A stretch of DNA of 50,425 nt from an uncultured Bacteroidota bacterium (GTDB taxonomy: Bacteria; Bacteroidota; Bacteroidia; Flavobacteriales; Flavobacteriaceae): the NCBI GenBank assembly GCA_902618245.1, contig CACMZR010000010.1:1-50425 (forward strand), written 5' to 3'. Below the pieces are notes generated by a model. That model searched no databases, was not told the DNA's origin, and saw only the letters and a program-made list of their open reading frames with translations. Positions 22,474 through 30,289 of this stretch are shown here, one piece after another. The position numbers and the translations under genes were made by a program. How positions within the stretch are numbered: the first letter of the stretch is position 1; each line of letters begins with the position of its first letter.

Positions 22474-23484
22474 TTATAAATCTAAATCTTGTCTTATTTC
22501 AGGAAGTTTTAGTAACAATTCTTTCATTTGATCAACATTCAATCTATTTGTATTGTCAGAATTATATTCTTCTTTTATAGTCGTATTCTCACCTTTTGAA
22601 AAGTATTTATCGTAATTTAAATCTCTGTTGTCTGCTGATACTCTGTAATAATCTCCAAGGTCTTCACTTTTGGCCATCTCTTCTTTAGTTACTAAAGTCT
22701 CATACATTTTCTCCCCATGACGAATTCCTATATTTTGTATTTCAGATTTAGAATTGTATAAAGAGATTAATGCTTCTGCTAAAGTTTGAATAGTAGCTGC
22801 AGGTGATTTTTGAATAAATAAATCTCCGTTATTACCATTTTCAAATGCGAATTGAACTAAATCAACTGCATCACCTAAGGTCATCATAAATCTTGTCATT
22901 TGAGGGTTGGTGATGGTAAGTGGTTTATTGTTTTTTATCTGCTCAATAAATAAAGGTATTACAGAGCCTCTAGATGCCATTACATTGCCATAACGTGTTC
23001 CACAAAAAATGGATTTTTTTGAATCTAAATTTCTTGCAGCTGCCATCATCGTTTTTTCCATTAAAGCCTTTGTCATTCCCATGGCATTTATAGGATATGC
23101 TGCTTTATCTGTACTTAACACTACGGCCCTTTTAATACCAAATTCATCAGCCGCTGAAAGAACGTTATTAGTACCTAGAATATTTGTTTTTACAGCTTCT
23201 ATGGGGAAGAATTCACATGAAGGTACTTGTTTTAAAGCTGCAGCATGAAAAATATAATCGACTCCTTTAACTACCTTAGAAACAGATTCTTTGTCCCTAA
23301 CATCTCCAATGTAAAACTTAATTTTTTCAGAATTTAAAGTTTTTCTTTGATCATCTTGTTTTTTTTCATCACGTGAAAATATTCTTATTTCAGAATAAAA
23401 TTCACTTTTAACTGCTCCTTTTAAAAAAGCATTCCCAAATGAGCCTGTCCCTCCAGTAATTAATATTTTTTTGTTTTCTGACAT
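22474..23484 (-). CDS. fnlA: UDP-GlcNAc 4,6-dehydratase/5-epimerase FnlA/CapE
   Basis: A 336-residue SDR that starts UDP-L-FucNAc synthesis by inverting dehydration of UDP-GlcNAc. The NAD(P) site is T-G-G-T-G-S-F-G-N near residues 10-18, followed by R-D-E-K-K-Q-D-D-Q-R and H-A-A-A-L-K-Q-V-P-S. The usual YxxxK reads M135-G-M-T-K139, with Met in place of Tyr; as I recall this is characteristic of the CapE/FnlA/WbjB branch. Later R-Y-G-N-V-M-A-S-R-G-S-V-I-P and P-Q-M-T-R-F-M-M are family signatures. It is the first gene of the fnlABC group. Confidence 0.94.
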   Translation of the reverse strand: MSENKKILITGGTGSFGNAFLKGAVKSEFYSEIRIFSRDEKKQDDQRKTLNSEKIKFYIGDVRDKESVSKVVKGVDYIFHAAALKQVPSCEFFPIEAVKTNILGTNNVLSAADEFGIKRAVVLSTDKAAYPINAMGMTKALMEKTMMAAARNLDSKKSIFCGTRYGNVMASRGSVIPLFIEQIKNNKPLTITNPQMTRFMMTLGDAVDLVQFAFENGNNGDLFIQKSPAATIQTLAEALISLYNSKSEIQNIGIRHGEKMYETLVTKEEMAKSEDLGDYYRVSADNRDLNYDKYFSKGENTTIKEEYNSDNTNRLNVDQMKELLLKLPEIRQDLDL

Positions 23485-23485
23485 T

Positions 23486-25189
23486 TTACTCTATGCAATT
23501 TAAGGTTTTATCAAAAGACAATATCCAGAATTTATAATTAATCTCTTTTGATATCGGATTTCTAGTAACTTCTTTAAATTTATGAGGCCCTGAAATTATA
23601 TTATTTGAATACTTTAAATATTCATTTAAACTTTCATCATTAGCTACAATATAATTTATTTTATTTATCTGTAACAAATTCTTTATGTCCTTTTTAGACC
23701 ACTTAAGACGTATAAAATCACTTGAATAAATAAATTTATGATCTAATAATGATTTTGATCTGTGATCTACAATTATTCCTTCATTATTATCAATTAATCG
23801 ATTAACATTATTTGCAAAATTGTATCCAAAGGTTGTTTTTGAATTAATTTGATGAGAATCAAATATTGAATAAACTGAATTGTATGCAAAAATTGCAAAA
23901 AATATTAATTGAATAAATGCTAATGGATAAGAAAAAAATTTAATGTATTTACTGCTAATTAAACTCTTTGAATTTTCATTTGTAATATATAACCAAAATA
24001 AAGGCTCTATTATAAAACGAGCTGTTGGCTGAATTAAAATTGGAATTAATATCAAATAAAAAAATGAAGTGAGATTATGAAATTTATTTAATTTGATTTT
24101 TCTCAAAATTAATAACGTAAAAGGTAATCCCATTAATGTTGAATATTTTCCAAAATTTTCAGAAAAAAACAAATTGATTGGGAAAATTAAACTTGACCCA
24201 TCACGATAATTATTGATATGATTTAAAAATTCGTCTTTTGCTGGAAAATCATTTCTTACAGGAAGAAAAATATTAAAATCTAACTGAAACCCATTTTGAA
24301 CTTTAAAATAAAAATATGGATAGTATACCAGTAAAGTCAAAGGAATAATAATTAATAAAGAATTAATAATTTTAATTTTTTGAACTTTATTTTTTAAATA
24401 AAGAATAAATAACAAAAATGATGAAAGAAGAAAATTAATTTTAATTAAAGGTAATATTACTAGAACAAGAAAAAATAAGAATTGATTAAAGTGTTCGTCT
24501 TTGAGCGTTTTTCTATATAAAAACACTGACATTGCTAAAGCCATTAAATGGGGTTTGCCACCAAAAAAAAAATAGATTAAGCAGGGGATTCCAAAAAATG
24601 ATAAATATTTAAAATCTAAATTACTTTTGGGTTCGTATCCAAATAATTCGAAAAACAAAAATAAAAGAGAAACAAGTTGTAATATATTATTTAAATAACT
24701 TGATTTAAACAAAATTAAAATAACATTGAAAAACTCTCCTATACCAAACAATCCGAATGTATATAATGAATTATTCCATTGAAATTTTTCTTTTGTTATT
24801 ATCTCTTTTGGGATGAATAAATGGTAGCCCAAAGAATCAGCATCATTTATAGGGTGAAATATTGACAAAAATAATACTGCTAGAATAAGTTTAATAGGAA
24901 AATTGAAATTACCTATTTGTAGAATCAAACATTTGATTTTTTTAATAAAAAACTTTAATCTTATTAGACATATTGAAATTGAAACTAAGATTACATTCGA
25001 GATTAGGTCATATGAGTCATAGATTAGGAGATATTGAACAATTAAGGATAGAATAGAGTAACCAAAAATTATAGAAATAAAAAAATTTGAATCTAAACTA
25101 TTTGATTTACTTTGAGTAATTAAATTTCCTAGTTGAAATAAAAGATTTAGAAGTGCAAGTGAAAAAAATAAATTAACTAAAAATGTCAT
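23486..25189 (-). CDS. polytopic membrane protein, probable GT-C glycosyltransferase
   Basis: About 567 residues with many hydrophobic segments (roughly 10-12 helices). I prefer ATG at 25189 to the upstream TTG at 25228, because it removes a 31-base overlap and starts eight bases after the previous stop. Near residue 115 a first-loop motif N-D-A-D-S-L-G-Y-H-L-F-I-P-K resembles the acidic loop of GT-C (GT39-like) glycosyltransferases, which use polyprenyl-phosphate sugars. The gene upstream encodes a polyprenyl-phosphate type GT2, which supports that reading. The alternative is a Wzy-type polymerase, since none is otherwise seen. A ten-A run (plus strand) at 24563-24572 interrupts no frame here. 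Confidence 0.7.
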   Translation of the reverse strand: MTFLVNLFFSLALLNLLFQLGNLITQSKSNSLDSNFFISIIFGYSILSLIVQYLLIYDSYDLISNVILVSISICLIRLKFFIKKIKCLILQIGNFNFPIKLILAVLFLSIFHPINDADSLGYHLFIPKEIITKEKFQWNNSLYTFGLFGIGEFFNVILILFKSSYLNNILQLVSLLFLFFELFGYEPKSNLDFKYLSFFGIPCLIYFFFGGKPHLMALAMSVFLYRKTLKDEHFNQFLFFLVLVILPLIKINFLLSSFLLFILYLKNKVQKIKIINSLLIIIPLTLLVYYPYFYFKVQNGFQLDFNIFLPVRNDFPAKDEFLNHINNYRDGSSLIFPINLFFSENFGKYSTLMGLPFTLLILRKIKLNKFHNLTSFFYLILIPILIQPTARFIIEPLFWLYITNENSKSLISSKYIKFFSYPLAFIQLIFFAIFAYNSVYSIFDSHQINSKTTFGYNFANNVNRLIDNNEGIIVDHRSKSLLDHKFIYSSDFIRLKWSKKDIKNLLQINKINYIVANDESLNEYLKYSNNIISGPHKFKEVTRNPISKEINYKFWILSFDKTLNCIE

Positions 25190-25197
25190 GTATTGTT

Positions 25198-25908
25198 TTA
25201 ACCAAAAATATTGTATTTGAAAATGCAATATATTGCTCTAAAAGCATCCTTTAAACCAATTTTCTTTCCTTCTTTATATGTTCTCCCATAATAAGAAATT
25301 CCTACTTCATAGATTCTAATATCTGGTATTTTAGAAATTTTAGCAGTTATCTCAGGCTCAATTCCAAATCTATTTTCGTTAATTGTTATTTTTCCAAATA
25401 TTTCTTTTCTAAACATCTTGTAACATGTTTCCATGTCAGTCAAATTCAAATTTGTAAATACATTAGAAATAAATGTTAAAAATTTATTCCCAATAGTATG
25501 CCAGAAAAATAAAATTCTGTGAGGGTTACCTCCTAAAAACCTACTGCCATAAACAACATCTGCTTTTCCCATAATTATTGGCTTTAGTAATAAATTAAAC
25601 TCCTTAGGGTCATATTCTAAATCGGCGTCTTGAATTACTATTATATCTCCTGAGGCTATTTTAATTCCAGTCTTAATTGCAGCTCCCTTTCCTTTATTTT
25701 TAGTGTGAGACTCAATTAAAATGTCTAAATCATTATTGTTTGAAATAAAATTATCAATGATATTTTTTGAATTATCAAGTGAACAATCGTCAATTAAAAT
25801 TATTTGTTTTTTTATATTATTTATTAAATTAACCTTCTTTAATTCATTTAGTATATTTAAAATACTATCCTCCTCATTATAAACTGGTATTAAAATAGAT
25901 AGCTTCAT
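25198..25908 (-). CDS. GT2 glycosyltransferase, polyprenyl-phosphate sugar synthase type
   Basis: A 236-residue GT-A enzyme close to dolichol-phosphate mannosyltransferases. It opens with L-S-I-L-I-P-V-Y-N-E-E-D-S, has I-D-D-C-S-L-D near 42, N-K-G-K-G-A-A-I-K-T-G near 72, and the metal-binding Q-D-A-D-L-E-Y-D-P near 94. The segment Y-G-S-R-F-L-G-G-N-P-H-R and L-T-D-M-E-T-C-Y-K-M-F are typical of this group in Bacteroidota. No C-terminal membrane anchor is seen. It likely makes a lipid-linked sugar donor used by the adjacent GT-C-like protein; the sugar is unknown. It overlaps the preceding methyltransferase by four bases. Confidence 0.88.
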   Translation of the reverse strand: MKLSILIPVYNEEDSILNILNELKKVNLINNIKKQIILIDDCSLDNSKNIIDNFISNNNDLDILIESHTKNKGKGAAIKTGIKIASGDIIVIQDADLEYDPKEFNLLLKPIIMGKADVVYGSRFLGGNPHRILFFWHTIGNKFLTFISNVFTNLNLTDMETCYKMFRKEIFGKITINENRFGIEPEITAKISKIPDIRIYEVGISYYGRTYKEGKKIGLKDAFRAIYCIFKYNIFG

Positions 25909-26624
25909 TTGGAAGATTTTTGACCCACTACAATAACACTTAAACCAACTTTATTAAAAGTTATATAGTCCAATAGTTTAAAAAGTGGAGTTAATAAATT
26001 GTATAGAATCATATTAGATTCCGGTATGATTTTTTTATTTAAAATTTTTCCAACAATGAGCCAACCAAATATACCCGCAAAATTAAAATACCAGCTTTTT
26101 TTAATTTTGATTGAATTGGGAAATATATCAATGAGTTTTCTTTTGTTATATCTTCGATAGTGAAAAAGTGTCTTATCAAAATTATTATATAAAATTTGAT
26201 GAGCTGGAACCAAAATGTATAAAAAACCATCTGGTTTTAAAAGTTTAGTTAGATTTATCAGAGCTTTTTTGTCATCTTGAATATGTTCAATTACATTTAA
26301 GGCAAATACAAGATTAAATGTTTCAAATAGTTTTGAATGCTTTAAATCAAAATCTGGGTCAACTAAATCAATTTTTAATACTTCATTTTTAGGATATTTT
26401 GACTTTAAGGATTTTATATATTGATCCCTTATGTCTGAGAGACAAATTTCTTCCCTGTTTTCAATAAAGTGTCTCGATATATTTCCAATTCCGCTTCCTA
26501 TTTCTAAAGTTTTCCCTTTAACATAAGGCTTTATCTGAGAGTACATCCAATGATTTAATTTTGTCCCCTTACTCATCGATTTAAGAATTAGTTCACCCTC
26601 TATATCAATTTCTTTATAGTTCAT
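25905..26624 (-). CDS. class I SAM-dependent methyltransferase
   Basis: About 239 residues. ATG at 26624 is preferred to TTG at 26630. The SAM-binding motif is L-E-I-G-S-G-I-G-N-I-S near residue 40, followed by L-S-D-I-R-D-Q-Y and, at motif II/III, L-V-F-A-L-N-V-I-E-H-I-Q-D-D-K-K-A-L, typical of the Methyltransf_11/23 group. The substrate cannot be read from sequence; the setting between glycosyltransferases suggests methylation of a sugar or a lipid-linked intermediate. It overlaps the preceding glycosyltransferase by 11 bases and the next gene by four. Confidence 0.85.
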   Translation of the reverse strand: MNYKEIDIEGELILKSMSKGTKLNHWMYSQIKPYVKGKTLEIGSGIGNISRHFIENREEICLSDIRDQYIKSLKSKYPKNEVLKIDLVDPDFDLKHSKLFETFNLVFALNVIEHIQDDKKALINLTKLLKPDGFLYILVPAHQILYNNFDKTLFHYRRYNKRKLIDIFPNSIKIKKSWYFNFAGIFGWLIVGKILNKKIIPESNMILYNLLTPLFKLLDYITFNKVGLSVIVVGQKSSK

Positions 26625-27609
26625 TTTCAAAAATTTTATTTATTAGATTACTTACTTTCAATACTTGTTTTGAAGTTTTTTTATTTTTTAAAACTGTAAC
26701 TATTTTTTCTGCAATATCTTTTATTTCATAAGGATTAAAAACATTTTTAGTTTCTAAAACTTCATGTACAAAGTTTAAATCTGAAGCTAAAATTATGCAG
26801 CCTGATTGAAATCCTTCGACAAGCGGTAGTCCAAAAGACTCTTTCAAGGAAGGAAAAATCAAATACTTAGAAATACTATAGTGATTTATTAATTCTTGAT
26901 GTTTAAGTTGACCTAGATATTCTATTTTAAAATTTTGAGGTAATCTAAATTTATTAAATCTAGGTTCTTCTATGGTCAATTTAAGAGTAATCTTGTGTTT
27001 AAGTTTTTTTGATGCATAAACGAATGCCAATATAAGTCTTCTTATATTTTTATGTTTAGATTCACTTGTCGGATAAAGAAAGGTATTTGGTCTTTTCAGT
27101 TTTTTATTTAAGATGATTTCCTTAAAAATGGGGGTTATAAATATTTTCTCCTGATTAATGTTTAAAGATGAGCTCATCAATTTTCTTAGATATGAGGTTT
27201 GAACATACCAACTGTAACCAAAATCTAATCTTCTTATATATTGTTTTTTAAAAAATAAAATTATTTTTTTTAAAAATGTCATCTCTGCACCTTTTGTGCT
27301 TAATAACAATTCATTATGAAAATAAACTTTAACTTTTTTATTTTGCTTAATTGGTGGGGGTACATTTGCAAAACATATTATAGAGTCAAAAGATGTTTTA
27401 TATTTTAGATAAAATATAAATCTACTGATTTCATTTTTGTAGATCACATTATACTTTAAATTATACGTTTTTAGTTTTAAAAAATTTCTTTTATCAAGTA
27501 ATATCAAAAAATCGTTATGATCTTCTCTTTCGCTTAAATATTCTAAAACATATTGAGTAATATTTAATCCTCCATGACTGTTTATATATGTAAAGTCAAT
27601 AAGGGTCAT
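26614..27609 (-). CDS. GT4-type glycosyltransferase
   Basis: A 331-residue GT-B glycosyltransferase. The N-terminal acceptor half is divergent but holds S-H-G-G-L-N-I-T-Q. The C-terminal donor half has Y-P-T-S-E-S-K-H-K-N-I near residue 178, I-E-Y-L-G-Q-L-K-H-Q-E-L and the E-x7-E-type motif L-K-E-S-F-G-L-P-L-V-E-G-F near 259-271, the retaining family 4 signature. The sugar and acceptor are unknown. The gene overlaps its upstream epimerase and its downstream methyltransferase, so it is part of a continuous operon. Confidence 0.85.
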   Translation of the reverse strand: MTLIDFTYINSHGGLNITQYVLEYLSEREDHNDFLILLDKRNFLKLKTYNLKYNVIYKNEISRFIFYLKYKTSFDSIICFANVPPPIKQNKKVKVYFHNELLLSTKGAEMTFLKKIILFFKKQYIRRLDFGYSWYVQTSYLRKLMSSSLNINQEKIFITPIFKEIILNKKLKRPNTFLYPTSESKHKNIRRLILAFVYASKKLKHKITLKLTIEEPRFNKFRLPQNFKIEYLGQLKHQELINHYSISKYLIFPSLKESFGLPLVEGFQSGCIILASDLNFVHEVLETKNVFNPYEIKDIAEKIVTVLKNKKTSKQVLKVSNLINKIFENEL

Positions 27610-28451
27610 AAATTCATAATATATTTTTTCAATCTATCTTTTGGTTTCCAATTCAATAATTTTAATGCTTTGTTGTCTATTCTTAACGTCTCTCTATAAT
27701 TACCTAGTTGATCATTTATATGAATTTTATCAACCCCAAACTTTTCTTTAAACATTTGATATACTTCATTTAAGCTATAATTAATTCCTGTTCCAAGTTC
27801 CCATTCATTGTTAAACTTAGTTTTATTAATCCCTATTTTTAATAAGGCATCGACAATATCATGGACATGGGTAAAATCTCTCTTTTGTTCACCGTCTCCT
27901 ACAATTGTCAAAGAATAATTATTTTTTATTTGAGACCTCCATATGCCAATTACTGCTGCCCATTCCCCATGAACAATTTCTTTTGGCCCATAAACATTAT
28001 AAAACCTTACTATTTCAATATTCATGTCATAGACTCTCCTATACATCCTACATATTTCTTCTCCAAGATATTTATAAAACGCATAAGGAGACTGATATGG
28101 ATCATGGTGAAAAGAAGATGATCCAGAATAAACAATTTTTGTATGGTTTAGTCTAGCCCACTCAATAACTGACTCCACCCCTTTTGTATTTGAAATAAAA
28201 GTAGATGTAGGTTCTCTAAAAGATGGTTGAATTCTGGAAAGTCCTGCAAGATGATAAATTAAATCAAAGTCGTTTTTTATTTCTTTAATCTGATTCACAT
28301 CAAGACTAATATATTTTACTCCTTCAATATGGTTTTCTTTAGTTCCAATTGAATAATTGTCTACTGAAACTAATTTATGATTTTGTTTTTTTAATTCTAG
28401 CAATAAATTTGTGCCTATGAATCCTGCTCCTCCAGTAACTAATATTTTCAT
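27606..28451 (-). CDS. NAD-dependent sugar-nucleotide epimerase/dehydratase
   Basis: A 281-residue extended SDR. The NAD site G-G-A-G-F-I-G-T-N-L-L is at residues 7-17, followed by D-N-Y-S-I-G-T-K-E-N, H-L-A-G-L-S-R near 67, S-G-S-S-S near 107, and the active-site Y-A-F-Y-K near 122. R-F-Y-N-V-Y-G-P and R-D-F-T-H-V-H-D are typical of UDP-sugar 4-epimerases and GDP-sugar dehydratases. The exact reaction cannot be fixed. It is shorter than most members (310-340), lacking part of the C-terminal region. It begins after the 174-base gap at 28452-28625, the largest in the polysaccharide locus, so a promoter may lie there, though I see no consensus box. Confidence 0.85.
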   Translation of the reverse strand: MKILVTGGAGFIGTNLLLELKKQNHKLVSVDNYSIGTKENHIEGVKYISLDVNQIKEIKNDFDLIYHLAGLSRIQPSFREPTSTFISNTKGVESVIEWARLNHTKIVYSGSSSFHHDPYQSPYAFYKYLGEEICRMYRRVYDMNIEIVRFYNVYGPKEIVHGEWAAVIGIWRSQIKNNYSLTIVGDGEQKRDFTHVHDIVDALLKIGINKTKFNNEWELGTGINYSLNEVYQMFKEKFGVDKIHINDQLGNYRETLRIDNKALKLLNWKPKDRLKKYIMNL

Positions 28452-28625
28452 TTAAATAGCTATAGTTTTAAAATAAAAATCCTCTTTTATAATTTCTTTT
28501 ATTTAATAAAATTCAAATCTTTCTCAAAAAAAATGACCTCATTTAAAAATTTTCTTTTTCTTATCTAATCTATCAATTTTTCTAGCAAAGCCTTACCTCG
28601 AATGAATGTATATAAATGGTGTATA

Positions 28626-29462
28626 CTAAAGTGATTTTTTTGAAAAAAAATAATTAAAAAACTTCAGCACATATACAGTGTACATCCTAAAAATGCTAAA
28701 ATCATTTATAATTACGAAGTTTTTTCTAATCTTCAAATCTCTTAAATTTTCTCCTATAAAATCTTTAATTTTTTTTGGCTTTTTATTTAGTTCTAAATAT
28801 GCAATGGCACTTTTATTAATGTAAAGTTCAATTTTTTTCTTTCTTAATTCAATAGAGTGGAACAAATCTTCACAATAGGCTTTACCTTCAAAATCAAAAA
28901 AATATTCTTTTATTAAGTTTTTTTTATGATGCATAATACATCCTCCAACAAGCCATTCTGATTTTACAAGTTCAGGAGAAATTTCTGAGACCAGTGGATA
29001 TAATTCAAATCCCGAGAAACCTATTTTACCTTCTGTGCAAAAAGCACTAAAACCCGAAATAATGTTAAAACAGATTTTTTTTAAATCTATTTTATAATCA
29101 TAAATAGATCTATTTGATAAATTTTCAATGAGGTTTGGTGAGACTGAGTAATTTTTATTTAGAGATAAATTTTTTGTGAGAAATTCTAGACATGATTTAT
29201 GTAAAATAATATCATCATCTAATTGCATTACAAATTTACTTTTAGCAATTTTAAAGCCTTGAATTCTTTGGTTTACTTGACCCTTTTTTTCAGCTTTAGT
29301 AAATACTACATTTTTGTACTTTTCACTTATATACTCATAAGAATTTTCTTTAAGAGATACAATTATTATTTCAGTTGGAATTACAGTTGAATTATTTAAT
29401 GAGACTATTGTTGGTAAAATATCTCTATCTCCAATCGTAGGGATAACAACTGAAATTTCCAC
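28626..29462 (-). CDS. GT2 family glycosyltransferase
   Basis: A 278-residue GT-A glycosyltransferase. The start is GTG at 29462 (M-E-I-S-V-V-I-P-T-I-G-D-R-D). The metal-binding D-D-D is in the segment M-Q-L-D-D-D-I-I-L-H near residues 75-84, and W-L-V-G-G-C-I-M-H-H near 170 is a plausible acceptor or ED-like region followed by Y-C-E-D-L-F-H-S with an acidic pair. The closing part is basic and hydrophobic and may touch the membrane. It lies 14 bases after the oxygenase gene. The donor and acceptor are not known. Confidence 0.82.
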   Translation of the reverse strand: MEISVVIPTIGDRDILPTIVSLNNSTVIPTEIIIVSLKENSYEYISEKYKNVVFTKAEKKGQVNQRIQGFKIAKSKFVMQLDDDIILHKSCLEFLTKNLSLNKNYSVSPNLIENLSNRSIYDYKIDLKKICFNIISGFSAFCTEGKIGFSGFELYPLVSEISPELVKSEWLVGGCIMHHKKNLIKEYFFDFEGKAYCEDLFHSIELRKKKIELYINKSAIAYLELNKKPKKIKDFIGENLRDLKIRKNFVIINDFSIFRMYTVYVLKFFNYFFSKKSL

Positions 29463-29476
29463 ACCTTTAATTTTGA

Positions 29477-30289
29477 TTATAATTTACTTTTTAAATGCTC
29501 AATTTTATATTTGATGAGTGATTTGGTGTAAGGCCAATTTTTGGCTTTCAGATAGTCTGAGCTATTTGGAAGAACAAATGTTGTCCCATGCTTAAACCAT
29601 TTGTTAGGAAAGTCTAAATCAAATTTTTCAAAAGGGTTTGTAGATTCTGAATAATAGTCAACATATAAAGTTTTTCTTTTTAAACCCTTGTTATCTTGAA
29701 GTCTTTCTACACCATGAAAACTATATGGAGTATGCAGAAAAATTACAGCTCTGTTTTTTTTATATTTTATTTTTGAAATTATTTTTTTCCCTTTTTTATC
29801 AAATAATAATGTCGCTCCTCCAAAATTTTCTTTCCACTCAGATGATAAATACAAGATTATATTTAATACATGTGGTAGACCATTACTTGGATCTGTAGAA
29901 TGATCAACATGAGATCCTAAAAATCCATTTGTCCCCATTTCATGATAATTTGCAAGCTTAGTATTTCCGACCTTTGTACTTTTTAGAGTTTGAATACCAG
30001 TTAGGGATTTCAATACTTCTACCCAATCATAACTATTTAAAACAGTAGTTATGTTTGAAATGATATCTGGTAAGTTTGTATTTAAACTAATTGATTTGTT
30101 CGACTCTAAATTAGAATTAAACGACTTCCCCTTTTTAAAATAATTATTTTTAGAAATCTGTTTCTCAAGTAGACTAAAATATTTTTTTTCTAAAAAATCG
30201 TCTAGTATTATATGGGGGAAGGGCTTTTTGCTAAAAAATTCCTCTTTCCTCTCAATTAAATTTGAGTGTATAGGATTAATTATTTTCAT
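29477..30289 (-). CDS. 2-oxoglutarate/Fe(II)-dependent oxygenase
   Basis: A 270-residue double-stranded beta-helix dioxygenase. The iron facial triad is visible as His127-x-Asp129 (S-H-V-D-H) and His192 (Y-S-F-H-G-V), with Arg205 (L-K-R-K-T-L-Y-V) as the likely 2-oxoglutarate anchor. Flanking P-H-V-L-N-I-I-L-Y-L and F-G-G-A-T-L-L-F-D are typical of the prolyl-4-hydroxylase-like group. Such enzymes hydroxylate proteins or small molecules; in other bacteria KdoO hydroxylates Kdo in lipopolysaccharide. Here it sits in the same run as Kdo-like genes, so a sugar hydroxylase is a plausible inference. It overlaps the next upstream gene stop by one base. Confidence 0.87.
   Translation of the reverse strand: MKIINPIHSNLIERKEEFFSKKPFPHIILDDFLEKKYFSLLEKQISKNNYFKKGKSFNSNLESNKSISLNTNLPDIISNITTVLNSYDWVEVLKSLTGIQTLKSTKVGNTKLANYHEMGTNGFLGSHVDHSTDPSNGLPHVLNIILYLSSEWKENFGGATLLFDKKGKKIISKIKYKKNRAVIFLHTPYSFHGVERLQDNKGLKRKTLYVDYYSESTNPFEKFDLDFPNKWFKHGTTFVLPNSSDYLKAKNWPYTKSLIKYKIEHLKSKL

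Noticed and set aside
27861-28156. Two plus-strand open frames opposite the epimerase gene
   Set aside because: They lie wholly within a well-supported SDR gene on the other strand and have no coding features.
28452-28625. The 174-base gap before the epimerase gene as a possible RNA gene or promoter
   Set aside because: It is AT-rich with no TAnnTTTG box, no strong hairpin and no tRNA-like shape, so I see nothing that I can support.
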